The notes under the pieces: model-generated | The model's input: the letters and a program-made list of their open reading frames with translations, nothing else | Database searches by the model: none | Told to the model about the DNA's origin: nothing | In this document: piece after piece, positions 8,039 through 16,765 of the stretch | How positions within the stretch are numbered: the first letter of the stretch is position 1 | Layout of the letters: every line of letters begins with the position of its first letter | Translations under genes and position numbers: made by a program | Assembly: GCA_001028815.1 (NCBI GenBank) | Contig: LDJB01000006.1 | Location: 1 to 60,312 of the forward strand | Length of the DNA stretch: 60,312 nucleotides | DNA from: Peptococcaceae bacterium 1109 | GTDB taxonomy: Bacteria > Bacillota > Limnochordia > Darwinibacteriales > Darwinibacteriaceae | Direction of reading: 5' to 3'

Positions 8039-8200
8039 TTAACCTAATTCTTCAAACAGGTCTTTGCCGACGCCGCACTCCGGGCAAACCCAATCATCAG
8101 GCAAATCTTCGAAAGCTGTTCCCGGTTCGATTCCCTGTGTTGGATCTCCCTCTGCTGGATCATAGATGTACCCGCAAACTGTGCATTCCCACTTAGACAT
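8039..8200 (-). CDS. Rubredoxin
   Basis: 53-aa mononuclear iron protein with the two knuckles CTVCGY and CPECGVGK and the conserved DPAEGDP and LPDDWVCP segments. The ATG at 8200 follows AGAGGTGATT; the longer in-frame reading to 8308 would enter the OmpH-like gene and is rejected. In anaerobes rubredoxin passes electrons to FprA-type flavoproteins, and one is encoded at 10.9-12.1 kb. Confidence 0.96.
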   Translation of the reverse strand: MSKWECTVCGYIYDPAEGDPTQGIEPGTAFEDLPDDWVCPECGVGKDLFEELG

Positions 8201-8240
8201 GCAATCACCTCTTATTTGAGAAGTTTTTGTATGGTACCTG

Positions 8241-8702
8241 CTAAATCCCAGTACGCAAATGGGATGGAACAGATATCCCGTAGGATTGGTACATGGCTTC
8301 CAGCACAAGGGGAGTCAGGTTGACGCCGCCGAGAATGACGATCCCGTGAGGCAAAACCACTTCAACCCCATGGGCATTCGCGACCTCTTCGATGGTCTGC
8401 CTCACGGCAGAAACAATAAACAGCCGCAGTTCTTCAGCGATTGAGTCGAGCTGGGCTTCATACTTCGCGGCCAGCTCGTCCAGATTGACGTCTTCACCAA
8501 GTGCACTGGCCTCAGCCTGAAACTCTGCGGTAAGCCTCTCCGCAGCTTCCTGAAGCTCTTCGTTCTTCAGTTCATATTCAGGATGATTATTAAACAAAAA
8601 CTCAAAATCCACATAGCCCACAGTGCCAGCCAAGACCGGTTGTGCGAACAGGCCTCCGAGCAAGATTAGTGTTAGTGCGAATAAAACAGCATTACGTCTC
8701 AA
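8241..8702 (-). CDS. OmpH/Skp-like exported protein
   Basis: 153-aa protein with an N-terminal signal peptide ([20 protein letters not shown]). The mature start [15 protein letters not shown] matches the OmpH/Skp family ('VGYVD...LFNxHP'), followed by a long acidic helical section (about residues 45-110) that would form the coiled-coil arms. In Gram-negative bacteria Skp is a periplasmic chaperone for outer-membrane proteins. The start is a TTG at 8702 behind AAGGAG. Its presence suggests, but does not prove, an outer membrane. Confidence 0.75.
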   Translation of the reverse strand: MRRNAVLFALTLILLGGLFAQPVLAGTVGYVDFEFLFNNHPEYELKNEELQEAAERLTAEFQAEASALGEDVNLDELAAKYEAQLDSIAEELRLFIVSAVRQTIEEVANAHGVEVVLPHGIVILGGVNLTPLVLEAMYQSYGISVPSHLRTGI

Positions 8703-8788
8703 ACTCTACACTCCTTCGCAGTTGTTCGTTGCAATCCACCCGGTTATATAATTCCATCCTTGGAAGGCGATTCCGGGGGTAACATCCA

Positions 8789-9220
8789 CTACTCGCTCTC
8801 GGAAGCCGCTCGAAGGGCCTTTTCCTCATCAGCTAGCTGGCCGATGGTAATCCGCTCTAGTACACCCATGAGTGCAGTTTGGGCTTCCTGCCACACCGAG
8901 TGCAGAGGACACCTGCCAAGCCGCGAGCAACCCAATTCATTGGTGAGGCACCTTGAAATAGCCACTCTACCTTCAATTAGCTCAATAACGTCTCGAACAG
9001 AAATCGAGTTTGCGTCAACCAGCAGTTTTACGCCGCCACCTGGGCCGCGCACCCCTTCAACCCAGCCCTCAGTGCCAAGTAGTGCAATAATTTGAGGCAA
9101 AAAATTGACTGGGATATCTTGACGGTGTGCGATCTCTTTTGAGGAAATATATTCTCCAGGATTCTGCGCGAGCTCGATTAGGGCGCTTATGGCATACTCG
9201 GTCTTCTTTGTGATTTCCAC
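8789..9220 (-). CDS. Rrf2-family transcriptional regulator
   Basis: Rrf2/IscR-type repressor of about 143 aa. The N-terminus ITKKTEYAISALIELA and the winged helix with SKEIAHRQDIPVNFL are family hallmarks, and three cysteines (CLTNELGC...GRCPL) could bind an iron-sulfur cluster, as in IscR or CymR-like sensors. The start is a GTG at 9220 behind GAGGTGA. A consensus promoter lies upstream. No isc/suf genes are nearby, so the target is open. Confidence 0.9.
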   Translation of the reverse strand: MEITKKTEYAISALIELAQNPGEYISSKEIAHRQDIPVNFLPQIIALLGTEGWVEGVRGPGGGVKLLVDANSISVRDVIELIEGRVAISRCLTNELGCSRLGRCPLHSVWQEAQTALMGVLERITIGQLADEEKALRAASESE

Positions 9221-9253
9221 CCTATTCACCTCAGTATATAACACCTACTAAAA

Positions 9254-9283
9254 ATTATACGCCTTCTTCGTAATGGTTGTCAA
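9254..9283 (-). promoter_or_regulatory. Promoter of the Rrf2 regulator
   Basis: TTGACA (9278-9283) and TATAAT (9254-9259), spacer 18, on the minus strand about 35 bases upstream of the GTG start. Confidence 0.85.
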
Positions 9284-9317
9284 GGAATGGAAACCCCCTT
9301 AGAAAAGCGCTCTCTGC

Positions 9318-9346
9318 TTGAGGCAAGTTAACATCTTTGATACAAT
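9318..9346 (+). promoter_or_regulatory. Promoter of the Ppx/GppA gene
   Basis: TTGAGG (9318-9323) and TACAAT (9341-9346) with a 17-base spacer, about 30 bases upstream of the GTG start. It is divergent from the Rrf2 promoter. Confidence 0.7.
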
Positions 9347-9376
9347 AACAATGATGGGAAGAGAGGGGAGAAGAAA

Positions 9377-10882
9377 GTGAGACGGCTGGGAATCATTGAC
9401 CTCGGTTCGAATTCAGTGCGCCTGATCATAATAGACGTAGATGAGAGAAACGCTCATCATCAGATTGAGAATATTAAGGAAACGGTAAGGCTCAGCAGCA
9501 GCCTCGATGCCCAGGGAAATCTCGGCGAAGAGGCCATGGAATACGCGGTAGAGACGGTAGGCCTGTTCGTGCGTTTTTGCCAGGCCCGGAAAGTAGACCG
9601 CATATTGGCCGTGGCAACGGCAGCAGTGCGCAACGCGCCCAACGGCAAAGAGCTCATCGAGCGTATACAGGCTAGGACTGGCGTTAAAATCCAAGTCCTC
9701 TCCGGGGAGGAAGAGGCTTACCTGGGCTACATCGGCCTTGTTAACTCCACCCCCTTAACGAACGGCCTCATCGCAGATTTCGGCGGCGGCTCAGTCAAAC
9801 TGTCGTCCTTTGAAGACCGCTTGAGTTCATCCTCGATGGTGTATGAGTTTGGCGTGGTTTCCCTAGCGGAGCGTTTTAGCCTCATGGATCGCCCTACTCC
9901 CGAAAACCTCAGGGCCATGGAGGAGTTCTTGGATGCCCAGTTTGAACGCGCGGCCAAAATGGCCCCAGAACCGCCGTTAGTTGGTATTGGCGGAACGTTC
10001 CGCTCCATCGCCCGCATCTACCGGAAGCGCAAGCATTACCTCCCTGATATTACCGACGGTATCGAGATTCCCTATGGAGAAGTGAAGGCCATCTATGATA
10101 CTGTTTCCCAAATGAGCCACAGCGAGCGCCTGCACGTGCCTGGTTTGGAACGAGCCCGGGCAGACCTGATTGTAGCGGGGAGCGCCATGGCAGTTAAGCT
10201 CATGGACAGCATCGGTGCAGACAAACTAGTGGTGAGCACCGCGAGCATTCGCGATGGCATCTTCTATAAATATTTGCTTCCCCGCGATCCCATTTTGTTC
10301 AATGTGTTATCTCATCACCTAGACAACCTGATCCGCTACCACGGACTGGATGAGGACCATACAAGACGCATCTCTAACCTCGCGGTCACCTTATACGACC
10401 AGCTGCAGGGCCTGCACGGCATGGGCAGCACTGCCCGGCGCCTGCTGTTAATCGCAGGGGTGCTCCATGAAATTGGACAGGTCATCTCTGTGGAAGGCTT
10501 GGAGAAGCACACCCTCTATATGATGCTTAACACACCCTTCAGCGGCTTAACCCAACGGGAGCGAGTCATGGCCGCTTATCTTGCCGCCTCCCACGACGAA
10601 GTCTACTTGCCTGACTTCGATGACTATGTCACCCGCGGGCCCCTTGGGCCCGAGGACCGGGAGATCATTACCAAGCTAATCCCGATCCTGCAGATCGTCC
10701 ACAGTCTGGACCGATCTCATACAGGAGTGGTAACTCAAGTCCAAACTCAGCTTAGGGAAGGCAGCTGCGAGATTTTCGTCATCAGCAAGGCAAATGCGGA
10801 CTTAGAAATCAAGGATGCCCGGCGGCGGGCTCCAGAGTTTGAACGAGTGTATGGACGCAAGCTCATTGTAAGCCCTCGCTAA
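9377..10882 (+). CDS. ppx: Exopolyphosphatase / pppGpp phosphohydrolase (Ppx/GppA family)
   Basis: 501-aa enzyme of the ASKHA superfamily that hydrolyses polyphosphate or pppGpp. The N-terminal domain shows IDLGSNSVRL, a GEEEAYLGY motif, and DFGGGSVKL; the C-terminal part (from about residue 310) is an HD-like helical domain with GVLHEIGQ. Such two-domain proteins are common in Bacillota and Cyanobacteria. The GTG start at 9377 follows GAGAGGGGAG. Monocistronic, ending in a strong terminator. Which substrate is used in vivo cannot be read from sequence. Confidence 0.92.
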   Translation: MRRLGIIDLGSNSVRLIIIDVDERNAHHQIENIKETVRLSSSLDAQGNLGEEAMEYAVETVGLFVRFCQARKVDRILAVATAAVRNAPNGKELIERIQARTGVKIQVLSGEEEAYLGYIGLVNSTPLTNGLIADFGGGSVKLSSFEDRLSSSSMVYEFGVVSLAERFSLMDRPTPENLRAMEEFLDAQFERAAKMAPEPPLVGIGGTFRSIARIYRKRKHYLPDITDGIEIPYGEVKAIYDTVSQMSHSERLHVPGLERARADLIVAGSAMAVKLMDSIGADKLVVSTASIRDGIFYKYLLPRDPILFNVLSHHLDNLIRYHGLDEDHTRRISNLAVTLYDQLQGLHGMGSTARRLLLIAGVLHEIGQVISVEGLEKHTLYMMLNTPFSGLTQRERVMAAYLAASHDEVYLPDFDDYVTRGPLGPEDREIITKLIPILQIVHSLDRSHTGVVTQVQTQLREGSCEIFVISKANADLEIKDARRRAPEFERVYGRKLIVSPR

Positions 10883-10884
10883 CA

Positions 10885-10914
10885 AAAAAACCTGGCCACA
10901 ACGCCAGGTTTTTT
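10885..10914. terminator. Bidirectional terminator between ppx and fprA
   Basis: AAAAAACCTGGC and GCCAGGTTTTTT form a 12-bp stem around a 6-base loop, with A and T runs on both arms. It serves the two convergent genes. Confidence 0.93.
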
Positions 10915-10923
10915 CTCATTATG

Positions 10924-12105
10924 CTACTGCAAGCCCTCCGCCATGAAGCGGCCTAGGCTGAGGCAGCGTTCTTTGTCCGCATCGGTCAGGCCGAAGCGCA
11001 CTTTAACTGGGGGGTGGGATACTACGAGGCGCATTTTTTCCAAGCGCTCTTCCAGAAGCCCCACCGCTTCCCCGCTCCAGCCGTAGTTGCCAAACACCGC
11101 CGCGGCCTTCCCTCGGGCCGTGATGGCACTGACTCGGTCAAGAGCCCGCCAAACTGGCTCAACTACGTTAGCGTTAATTGTGGGTGAACCGATTATCAGT
11201 GCATCAAACTCTTCAAACAGCTCATCTAAGTGGCTCTCTGGGGCCACTCCAACATCTACCAGGGCAATTTCCACGTTGCCCGCTTCCTCCACACCCTTGG
11301 CGATCAGCTCCGCCATGGCCTTGGTATGGCCGTATGCGGAAGCGTATGCGATTATCACCTTTTTCGCCTGCCCCTCCTCGATGCAGCTCCAGCGGCGGTA
11401 GAGGTCGACTACTCGCCAAGGATCCCGATCCAGGATGGGCCCGTGTCCGGTAGCAATCAGATCAATGTCTAGCGAACCAACCTTAGCCACAGCTTCCTGA
11501 ACCTTCGGCTTAAAGGGGCTCATAATGCTGTCGAAATAGTAACGGATCGCTTCTGTGAAGTCTTCCGCCTGTTCGCTTTCTAACAGCTTGCCTTCAGGTG
11601 GGCTGTAATGGCTGCCGAAGGCATCGCAAGTAAACAGCACCCCTTCCCCCTCTAAATAGGTGAACATGGTATCAGGCCAGTGGAGGAAGGGCGCCATGAT
11701 GAACCGCAGGCGGCGGTTGCCCAGATCTAAGCTGTCGTTCTCCCCCACCACATGGGCGTCGAAGTCCATGTTTACCTGCTCTCGCAAGAACTGGATCGCC
11801 GCCCTGGAACCATGCACCTTGAGGTGGGGTGCCCGCCGAAGGAGCTCCCCTACAGCGCCGGAGTGGTCAGGTTCGGTGTGGTTGACAATGAGGTGCTTTA
11901 AGTTAGCTAGGTCGATGCGTTCCTCAAGTTTCTCAAGAAACTCTTCGGTGAAGTTCCCTTTGACTGTATCCACCAAGGCTGGCTCATCAGCCTCGATAAG
12001 GTAGGAGTTATATGTGGTACCCCACTGCGTGGGTATAACGATATCAAAGATTTCCAGGCCCGGGTCAAGTACCCCAACCCAGTGAATACCTTTGCGGATT
12101 TCCAT
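10924..12105 (-). CDS. fprA: A-type flavoprotein FprA (diiron O2/NO reductase)
   Basis: 393-aa flavodiiron protein. The N-terminal metallo-beta-lactamase-like domain carries the iron ligands in HTEPDHSG and GHGP, with a TCDAFGSH segment between. The C-terminal flavodoxin domain (from about residue 250) shows the FMN loop YASAYGHTKAMAE. These enzymes reduce O2 to water or NO to N2O with electrons from rubredoxin, or directly from F420H2 in archaea. The ATG at 12105 follows GAGGGGGATG. A promoter and a Fur/PerR-like box lie upstream. It fits the oxygen-defence set with rubredoxin and peroxiredoxin. Confidence 0.96.
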   Translation of the reverse strand: MEIRKGIHWVGVLDPGLEIFDIVIPTQWGTTYNSYLIEADEPALVDTVKGNFTEEFLEKLEERIDLANLKHLIVNHTEPDHSGAVGELLRRAPHLKVHGSRAAIQFLREQVNMDFDAHVVGENDSLDLGNRRLRFIMAPFLHWPDTMFTYLEGEGVLFTCDAFGSHYSPPEGKLLESEQAEDFTEAIRYYFDSIMSPFKPKVQEAVAKVGSLDIDLIATGHGPILDRDPWRVVDLYRRWSCIEEGQAKKVIIAYASAYGHTKAMAELIAKGVEEAGNVEIALVDVGVAPESHLDELFEEFDALIIGSPTINANVVEPVWRALDRVSAITARGKAAAVFGNYGWSGEAVGLLEERLEKMRLVVSHPPVKVRFGLTDADKERCLSLGRFMAEGLQ

Positions 12106-12124
12106 GCCTTCATCCCCCTCGTAT

Positions 12125-12174
12125 TGATAACTATTCTTACTATCTATTATGGGGGAATTTCTGCATTTTGGCAA
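12125..12174 (-). promoter_or_regulatory. fprA promoter with PerR/Fur-like box
   Basis: On the minus strand TTGCCA (12169-12174) and CATAAT (12146-12151) are separated by 17 bases. Just downstream, over the predicted start point, plus-strand positions 12125-12139 read TGATAACTATTCTTA, matching 11 of 14 fixed positions of the Fur-family 7-1-7 pattern. A similar 15-mer occurs at the peroxiredoxin start (48464-48478). Confidence 0.5.
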
Positions 12175-12180
12175 GGGTTT

Positions 12181-12645
12181 CTATGCCCAATCACACCGTT
12201 CAGCTAGGAAATTCGCGACTTTCTCGAGCCCAGCCCCATCTGCCTCGCTAAAACGGGCTAGCTCAGGGCTATCCACATCGAGCACCCCTAAGAGCTGGCC
12301 ATCCTTTTCTATGGGCACCACAACCTCCGAGCGGGAGATGGGATCACAGGCGATGTGGCCGGGGAACTCATGCACATCGGGAACAACGTGGCTCTTCCGC
12401 AGCAGAGCAGTCTGGCCGCACACACCCTTGCCCATCCCAATGCGGATGCAGGCGGGCCTTCCTTGGAATGGCCCAAGGACCAGTTCTTCCCCTTTCAAGA
12501 TGTAAAACCCCACCCAGTTTATGCGAGGCAACTCCTCCCAGAGCAGAGCCGCAGCGTTAGCCAAGTTTGCGACCCAATCCCGTTCATTGCCGATCAAGGC
12601 CACCAGTTTTCCGTAAAGCTCTTCGTAGAACTGAGCATGCTCCAT
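12181..12645 (-). CDS. msrC: Free methionine-(R)-sulfoxide reductase (GAF type)
   Basis: 154-aa single GAF-domain enzyme that reduces free Met-R-sulfoxide with thioredoxin. The three family cysteines are in place: GRPACIRI, GKGVCG and HIACD, and SEVVVPI closes the pocket. The ATG at 12645 follows GGGAGGAAG; the frame to 12876 overlaps glgP and is rejected. It lies 75 bases upstream of fprA on the same strand, so two oxidative-damage genes are adjacent, though fprA has its own promoter. Confidence 0.94.
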   Translation of the reverse strand: MEHAQFYEELYGKLVALIGNERDWVANLANAAALLWEELPRINWVGFYILKGEELVLGPFQGRPACIRIGMGKGVCGQTALLRKSHVVPDVHEFPGHIACDPISRSEVVVPIEKDGQLLGVLDVDSPELARFSEADGAGLEKVANFLAERCDWA

Positions 12646-12702
12646 TATACTTCCTCCCACCAGCACGAGATATCTAATGGGATTATATCCTATCCAAAGT
12701 AA

Positions 12703-12724
12703 AAGCGCCAGGCGACTGGCGCTT
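12703..12724 (-). terminator. Terminator at the end of the glucan operon
   Basis: AAGCGCCAG and CTGGCGCTT form a 9-bp stem with a 4-base loop. On the minus strand it is followed by TTTACTTT. It overlaps the last bases of the glucan phosphorylase gene. Confidence 0.8.
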
Positions 12725-14390
12725 ACTGCACGGCTTGTTTCTGCATAATCTCGTGTTTGAGCATACGCAGCGTTGTGGAAGGCAGGTAGAGCAAGTTGTA
12801 GTACTCTGAGACCATCCGCTCTGCAGAGAAGCGGTGCATGGCCGTGGCGATGCTTGCCCGCATCATCTCTACCCACTTATCCCGGTTTTCATAGTAGGTG
12901 GGGATCACCTCAGTGATCAGCACCTCGTAGAGTGAAGCAGCATCCACCAGAGTTTGCTCGGGCCCTTCATAGCCGCCACCAAACTGCCAGCCGTTCACGC
13001 CGTGGATCACCGCTTCCGGCCACCATCCATCCAAGGTACTGAGATGCAGCACCCCATTGAGGGCCGCCTTCATGCCCGATGTAGCTGAGGCTTCCAAGGG
13101 CCTCTGGGGCGTGCTGAGCCACACATCACAACCGGCCGTGAGGAGCCGGCCAAGTTCCATATCGTAGTTTTCAAGGAACACAACACTCTCAGGGAAGCGG
13201 TACGCCATTTCCACGATGTTAGCCACAATGCGCTTCCCCCAATCATCCTGGGGATGGGCCTTCCCAGAAAAGACAAGCTGCAGGGTACGTTCTTTGAGGA
13301 GCGGCTCGATGACGTCCAGGCGGCTGAAAATCAGGCCGCTCCGCTTGTAAACAGCAGCCCGGCGCGCAAAGCCGATGGTGAGTACATCGAGATCAAACTT
13401 TACCCCTGTGCGGTTGGCAATCACATCTAAGAGCTTGCGCTTGTTCTGAAGGTGTGGTTTCCACAGGTTCCCGTTGACGTTATAGGTCTGCCTAATCTGC
13501 GAGCTTTGCCAAGTGTTGACGTGCACGCCATTGGTCACGCTGATGATTGGCGCTGTGCCAGGATTCCCTCGCCACATGGAGCGGGCGGTCATGCCGTGAA
13601 GCTGCGAGACACCGTTTGAGATGTAGCTGAGGCGCAGCCCAGCCACGGTCATGTTAAAGGGGTTGCCGCCGATCTTCTCCACCTGATCATACTCCAAGCC
13701 GCACCAGGCACCCATGTGATTGAGGAGTCCGTGATCGTGCTCCTCATTTCCTGCCATGACTGGGGTATGGGTGGTAAAGACAATCTGCTGCCTTGTCTCT
13801 TCCCAAGCCCGCTCGAAGTCTGCCCCTTCCGCCATTTTTTCCCTAATGAGTTCCAACCCCGCAAAGACCGCATGCCCTTCATTTAGATGGAAAACATCAA
13901 TGTCAATGCCCAGCTTCCTGATGAGGCGTACGCCCCCGATCCCCAGGATCATCTCCGCGGCCACCCGCTCTTGGGATTGGCCGCAGTATAGCTGCCGGGT
14001 CATCCAGCCGTTCTGCGTGCCAGGAAGGTCGCTATCTAGCAGGTACAAGGGCACATTGCCGAAAGCCTCGGTCTTCCAGACTTTGCAGGTAACGTTCTCT
14101 CCCCGGATCCAGACGTCCACAGTGATCCCTGTGTCCTCCAGGTGGCTGCGGTCGTAATCCTGGGGGCAGTCCCGGGGAAACCCGTTTTTGTCCAGGTACT
14201 GATCAGTATGGCCTTCCCGCCAAAGTATCCCGATTCCAATCATAGGCAGATTAAGGTCCTTCGCGGTCTTAAGGATATCCCCTGCTAAAACGCCCAGCCC
14301 ACCTGAGTAGATGGGAAAGGTTTCGCTTAGGCCGTACTCCATGCAGAAAAAAGCAACTTTGGGTACGGGCAATGGCTTCACATTCATCAC
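12723..14390 (-). CDS. glgP: Alpha-glucan phosphorylase, short GT35 form
   Basis: 555-aa alpha-glucan phosphorylase, which releases glucose 1-phosphate from glycogen or maltodextrin. The N-terminal YGLSETFPIYSGGLGVLAGD and the pyridoxal-phosphate lysine motif EASATSGMKAALNG followed by STLDGWW identify GT35. It lacks the extra N-terminal region of the ~800-aa E. coli enzymes, as usual in the compact clade. It is the last gene of an operon with a GT4 synthase and a sugar-nucleotide fusion enzyme; its start overlaps the stop of the preceding gene by 4 bases. Confidence 0.94.
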   Translation of the reverse strand: MMNVKPLPVPKVAFFCMEYGLSETFPIYSGGLGVLAGDILKTAKDLNLPMIGIGILWREGHTDQYLDKNGFPRDCPQDYDRSHLEDTGITVDVWIRGENVTCKVWKTEAFGNVPLYLLDSDLPGTQNGWMTRQLYCGQSQERVAAEMILGIGGVRLIRKLGIDIDVFHLNEGHAVFAGLELIREKMAEGADFERAWEETRQQIVFTTHTPVMAGNEEHDHGLLNHMGAWCGLEYDQVEKIGGNPFNMTVAGLRLSYISNGVSQLHGMTARSMWRGNPGTAPIISVTNGVHVNTWQSSQIRQTYNVNGNLWKPHLQNKRKLLDVIANRTGVKFDLDVLTIGFARRAAVYKRSGLIFSRLDVIEPLLKERTLQLVFSGKAHPQDDWGKRIVANIVEMAYRFPESVVFLENYDMELGRLLTAGCDVWLSTPQRPLEASATSGMKAALNGVLHLSTLDGWWPEAVIHGVNGWQFGGGYEGPEQTLVDAASLYEVLITEVIPTYYENRDKWVEMMRASIATAMHRFSAERMVSEYYNLLYLPSTTLRMLKHEIMQKQAVQ

Positions 14391-16765
14391 TCCTCATCGA
14401 TCTGACTGGAAATCATGTTCGCGTAGTATTCTACAAGGGCATCTGCCTCTTCGGGGCTCTCTGCCTCGCTGAAGATGCGAAAAACAGGTTCATCCCCATC
14501 TGGCACCACAAGGGCCCACCCTGTGGGTGTATATGTTTTGATGCCATCGAGATACAAGGTGCGCTCTGGCTCTGTCTGGCTGATGAGTTCCCGCATCACC
14601 CGGCCCTTGTCGTTCCACGGGCAGAACACCAGCTTGCTTCTAGTATGTGTCTTAGGGGCTTCCAGCAAATCTGCGAGCTTCGCTTGGGTAGAACTGGCAA
14701 AGCGGAGCACTTCACCCATAGATGCCAAGGGTTCAATGTAGGGAAAGAGTTCCAGTTCCTCCCCTTCGGTAATCCCCAGCTCTGAGGCGGCTTCCATCCA
14801 GAATTGAGGTTCAAGCCTTGTCCAGCGCACATCCAGGCCTCCTTCCTGAGCTGCACGAGAAACCTGTTCCGAGACGTGAACTGGGACGGCAATGCCCCGG
14901 CGCGCTTTCGCCTTTAGAGCATGGGTGAAGACGGTCCACCACGCAGCCTCGCTGAGGCGTTGGCCTGCTTCATCTTGCATGTACCACCCGTCTTCGTCCA
15001 CGACGATAGTCAGGATGCCCCCTTCCCCAGCATGGACAAGCTCATACCCTGCCCGGTTCAAAAACTCCCTCACTAGCCCGGCAAAGACATGGGCACCAGG
15101 GGATGCGGCTTTCAAGGCTACCCCAAAGCCTTTCCGCCCCGCGTGGTACACCTTCGACAAAGCATCTAAATAGTGTTCCGATAGCCCCGTCACGAAACTG
15201 AGATCCCCCAGCTCATCATCGGCTGTACGGGGATAGTCGTCCCGGAGGAAGATATTCTCCAGTTTCCGCTGGTCAGACTTGCTTAAGAACCGTCCCTTCC
15301 CATCCCAACACTGGATATTGATAACCCCTGTCTCCTGGGGAAAGGACTGACAGTGCAGGGCTCCCTGGGCATCGTAAAGGGGCGCGCCTAACCGGGTAAG
15401 GTTGGCCACCGCGGTTCCCGCATCCAGCACGTTGAGGCCTCCATGCAAAAGGCCTGCAATGAGTGCCCGCTTGGCAACCCGTGCATTGGGAGAACCATCA
15501 CCGGTGACCAGCACCTTTTTCCCCGAGCCAAGGAATGCGCCGTAACTTAGTCCCACGCGGACGATCTCCTCCAAAGGCAGGTCACCCCTAAGGTTCCCGG
15601 TGATCCCCCACTTGCTGAACAGGGAGGGCCTTTCCTGGTTACCCCACACCAAGGACTGCTTCAGGGTAGCCCCGCTCGCGACGCGCTTGCCTGGCCAGAC
15701 CTTCGCATTGGGCCGTACCGTTGCGTAGGAGCCGATCTGAGAGCCTTCTCCCACCACCACTCCTTCAAACAGTTTGACCCGCCGGCCAAGGCGAACGTTC
15801 TGCGCACATACGCATCCCCTAAGTTCACTGCCGGGCCCCACATGCACGCCAGACCAGAGCACAGCTCGCTTTAGGCTTGCCCCGCCCTCAATGCGGCAGT
15901 TAGGCCCGATCACGCTGTACTGGCCCACCCGCACGCGAGAAGAAATGTGGGCCCCAGGGCCGATATAGGCAGGCCCGGTTATCTCTGCATCAGCGGCCAC
16001 CAAGGCCCCTTCAGCGACGTATATCCTATCCCCTTGGGGTTTGCCAAGGTCAATACGGACCTTACCATCAAGGCAGTCTTGCTGAGCCTGGCGGTACACT
16101 TCCAGGTTACCCACGTCCGACCAATAGCCATCTGCTATATAGCCGTAGATGGGAGCCTCCTTTGCCAGAAGTTTGGGGAACAGGTCTCGGCTGAAGTCAA
16201 CGTTCTGCCCCTTCGCAAACTCCTGTAGTACCTCAGGCTCTAAGACGTAGATCCCTGTGTTGACCGTATCGCTGAAAACCTCACTCCAGCTGGGCTTTTC
16301 TAAAAACTGCCGAATCCGTCCATCTTCTCCGGTGATCACGATGCCGTAGTTTAAGGGATTAGCAACCCTGGTGAGGACTAAGGTGGCCACCGCATTCCGT
16401 TCCCGGTGAAAGGCGACGGCCTTGGAGAGGTCAATATCTGTAAGGGAGTCGCCGCTCACCACCACAAAGGTCTCGTTGAGGAAGTCTTCAGCGTTTTTCA
16501 CACTGCCCGCGGTACCCAGGGGTTCTTCCTCCACGAAGTATTCCATCGACACACCAAACTGGGAGCCATCGCCAAAATAATCCATGACGTCCTGGGGAAG
16601 ATACCACAGGGTGCTGGCGATCTCATGGATGCTGTGGGCCTTGAGGAGATTTAAGATGTGTTCCATCATGGGTTTGTGCACGATGGGGACCATTGGTTTC
16701 GGCAGATTGCATGTGAGAGGCCTGAGGCGGGTACCCTCACCGCCGGCCATGATTACTGCTTTCAT
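14387..16765 (-). CDS. Nucleotidyltransferase / phosphomannomutase-like fusion
   Basis: 792-aa fusion. The N-terminal third is a sugar-phosphate nucleotidyltransferase (MAGGEGTRLRPLT, LPKPMVPI, GDSLTDIDL, and a GYWSDVGNLE motif). The middle (about residues 245-375) is a left-handed beta-helix of hexapeptide repeats. The C-terminal half resembles phosphohexomutase domains, but the phosphoserine loop is not a TASHNP-like sequence: the matching region is GDGSPNARVAKRAL, so mutase activity is doubtful. Annotated relatives are called mannose-1-phosphate guanylyltransferase/phosphomannomutase. Within an operon with glucan synthase and phosphorylase it may provide the sugar nucleotide. Specificity is uncertain. 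Confidence 0.85.
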   Translation of the reverse strand: MKAVIMAGGEGTRLRPLTCNLPKPMVPIVHKPMMEHILNLLKAHSIHEIASTLWYLPQDVMDYFGDGSQFGVSMEYFVEEEPLGTAGSVKNAEDFLNETFVVVSGDSLTDIDLSKAVAFHRERNAVATLVLTRVANPLNYGIVITGEDGRIRQFLEKPSWSEVFSDTVNTGIYVLEPEVLQEFAKGQNVDFSRDLFPKLLAKEAPIYGYIADGYWSDVGNLEVYRQAQQDCLDGKVRIDLGKPQGDRIYVAEGALVAADAEITGPAYIGPGAHISSRVRVGQYSVIGPNCRIEGGASLKRAVLWSGVHVGPGSELRGCVCAQNVRLGRRVKLFEGVVVGEGSQIGSYATVRPNAKVWPGKRVASGATLKQSLVWGNQERPSLFSKWGITGNLRGDLPLEEIVRVGLSYGAFLGSGKKVLVTGDGSPNARVAKRALIAGLLHGGLNVLDAGTAVANLTRLGAPLYDAQGALHCQSFPQETGVINIQCWDGKGRFLSKSDQRKLENIFLRDDYPRTADDELGDLSFVTGLSEHYLDALSKVYHAGRKGFGVALKAASPGAHVFAGLVREFLNRAGYELVHAGEGGILTIVVDEDGWYMQDEAGQRLSEAAWWTVFTHALKAKARRGIAVPVHVSEQVSRAAQEGGLDVRWTRLEPQFWMEAASELGITEGEELELFPYIEPLASMGEVLRFASSTQAKLADLLEAPKTHTRSKLVFCPWNDKGRVMRELISQTEPERTLYLDGIKTYTPTGWALVVPDGDEPVFRIFSEAESPEEADALVEYYANMISSQIDEE

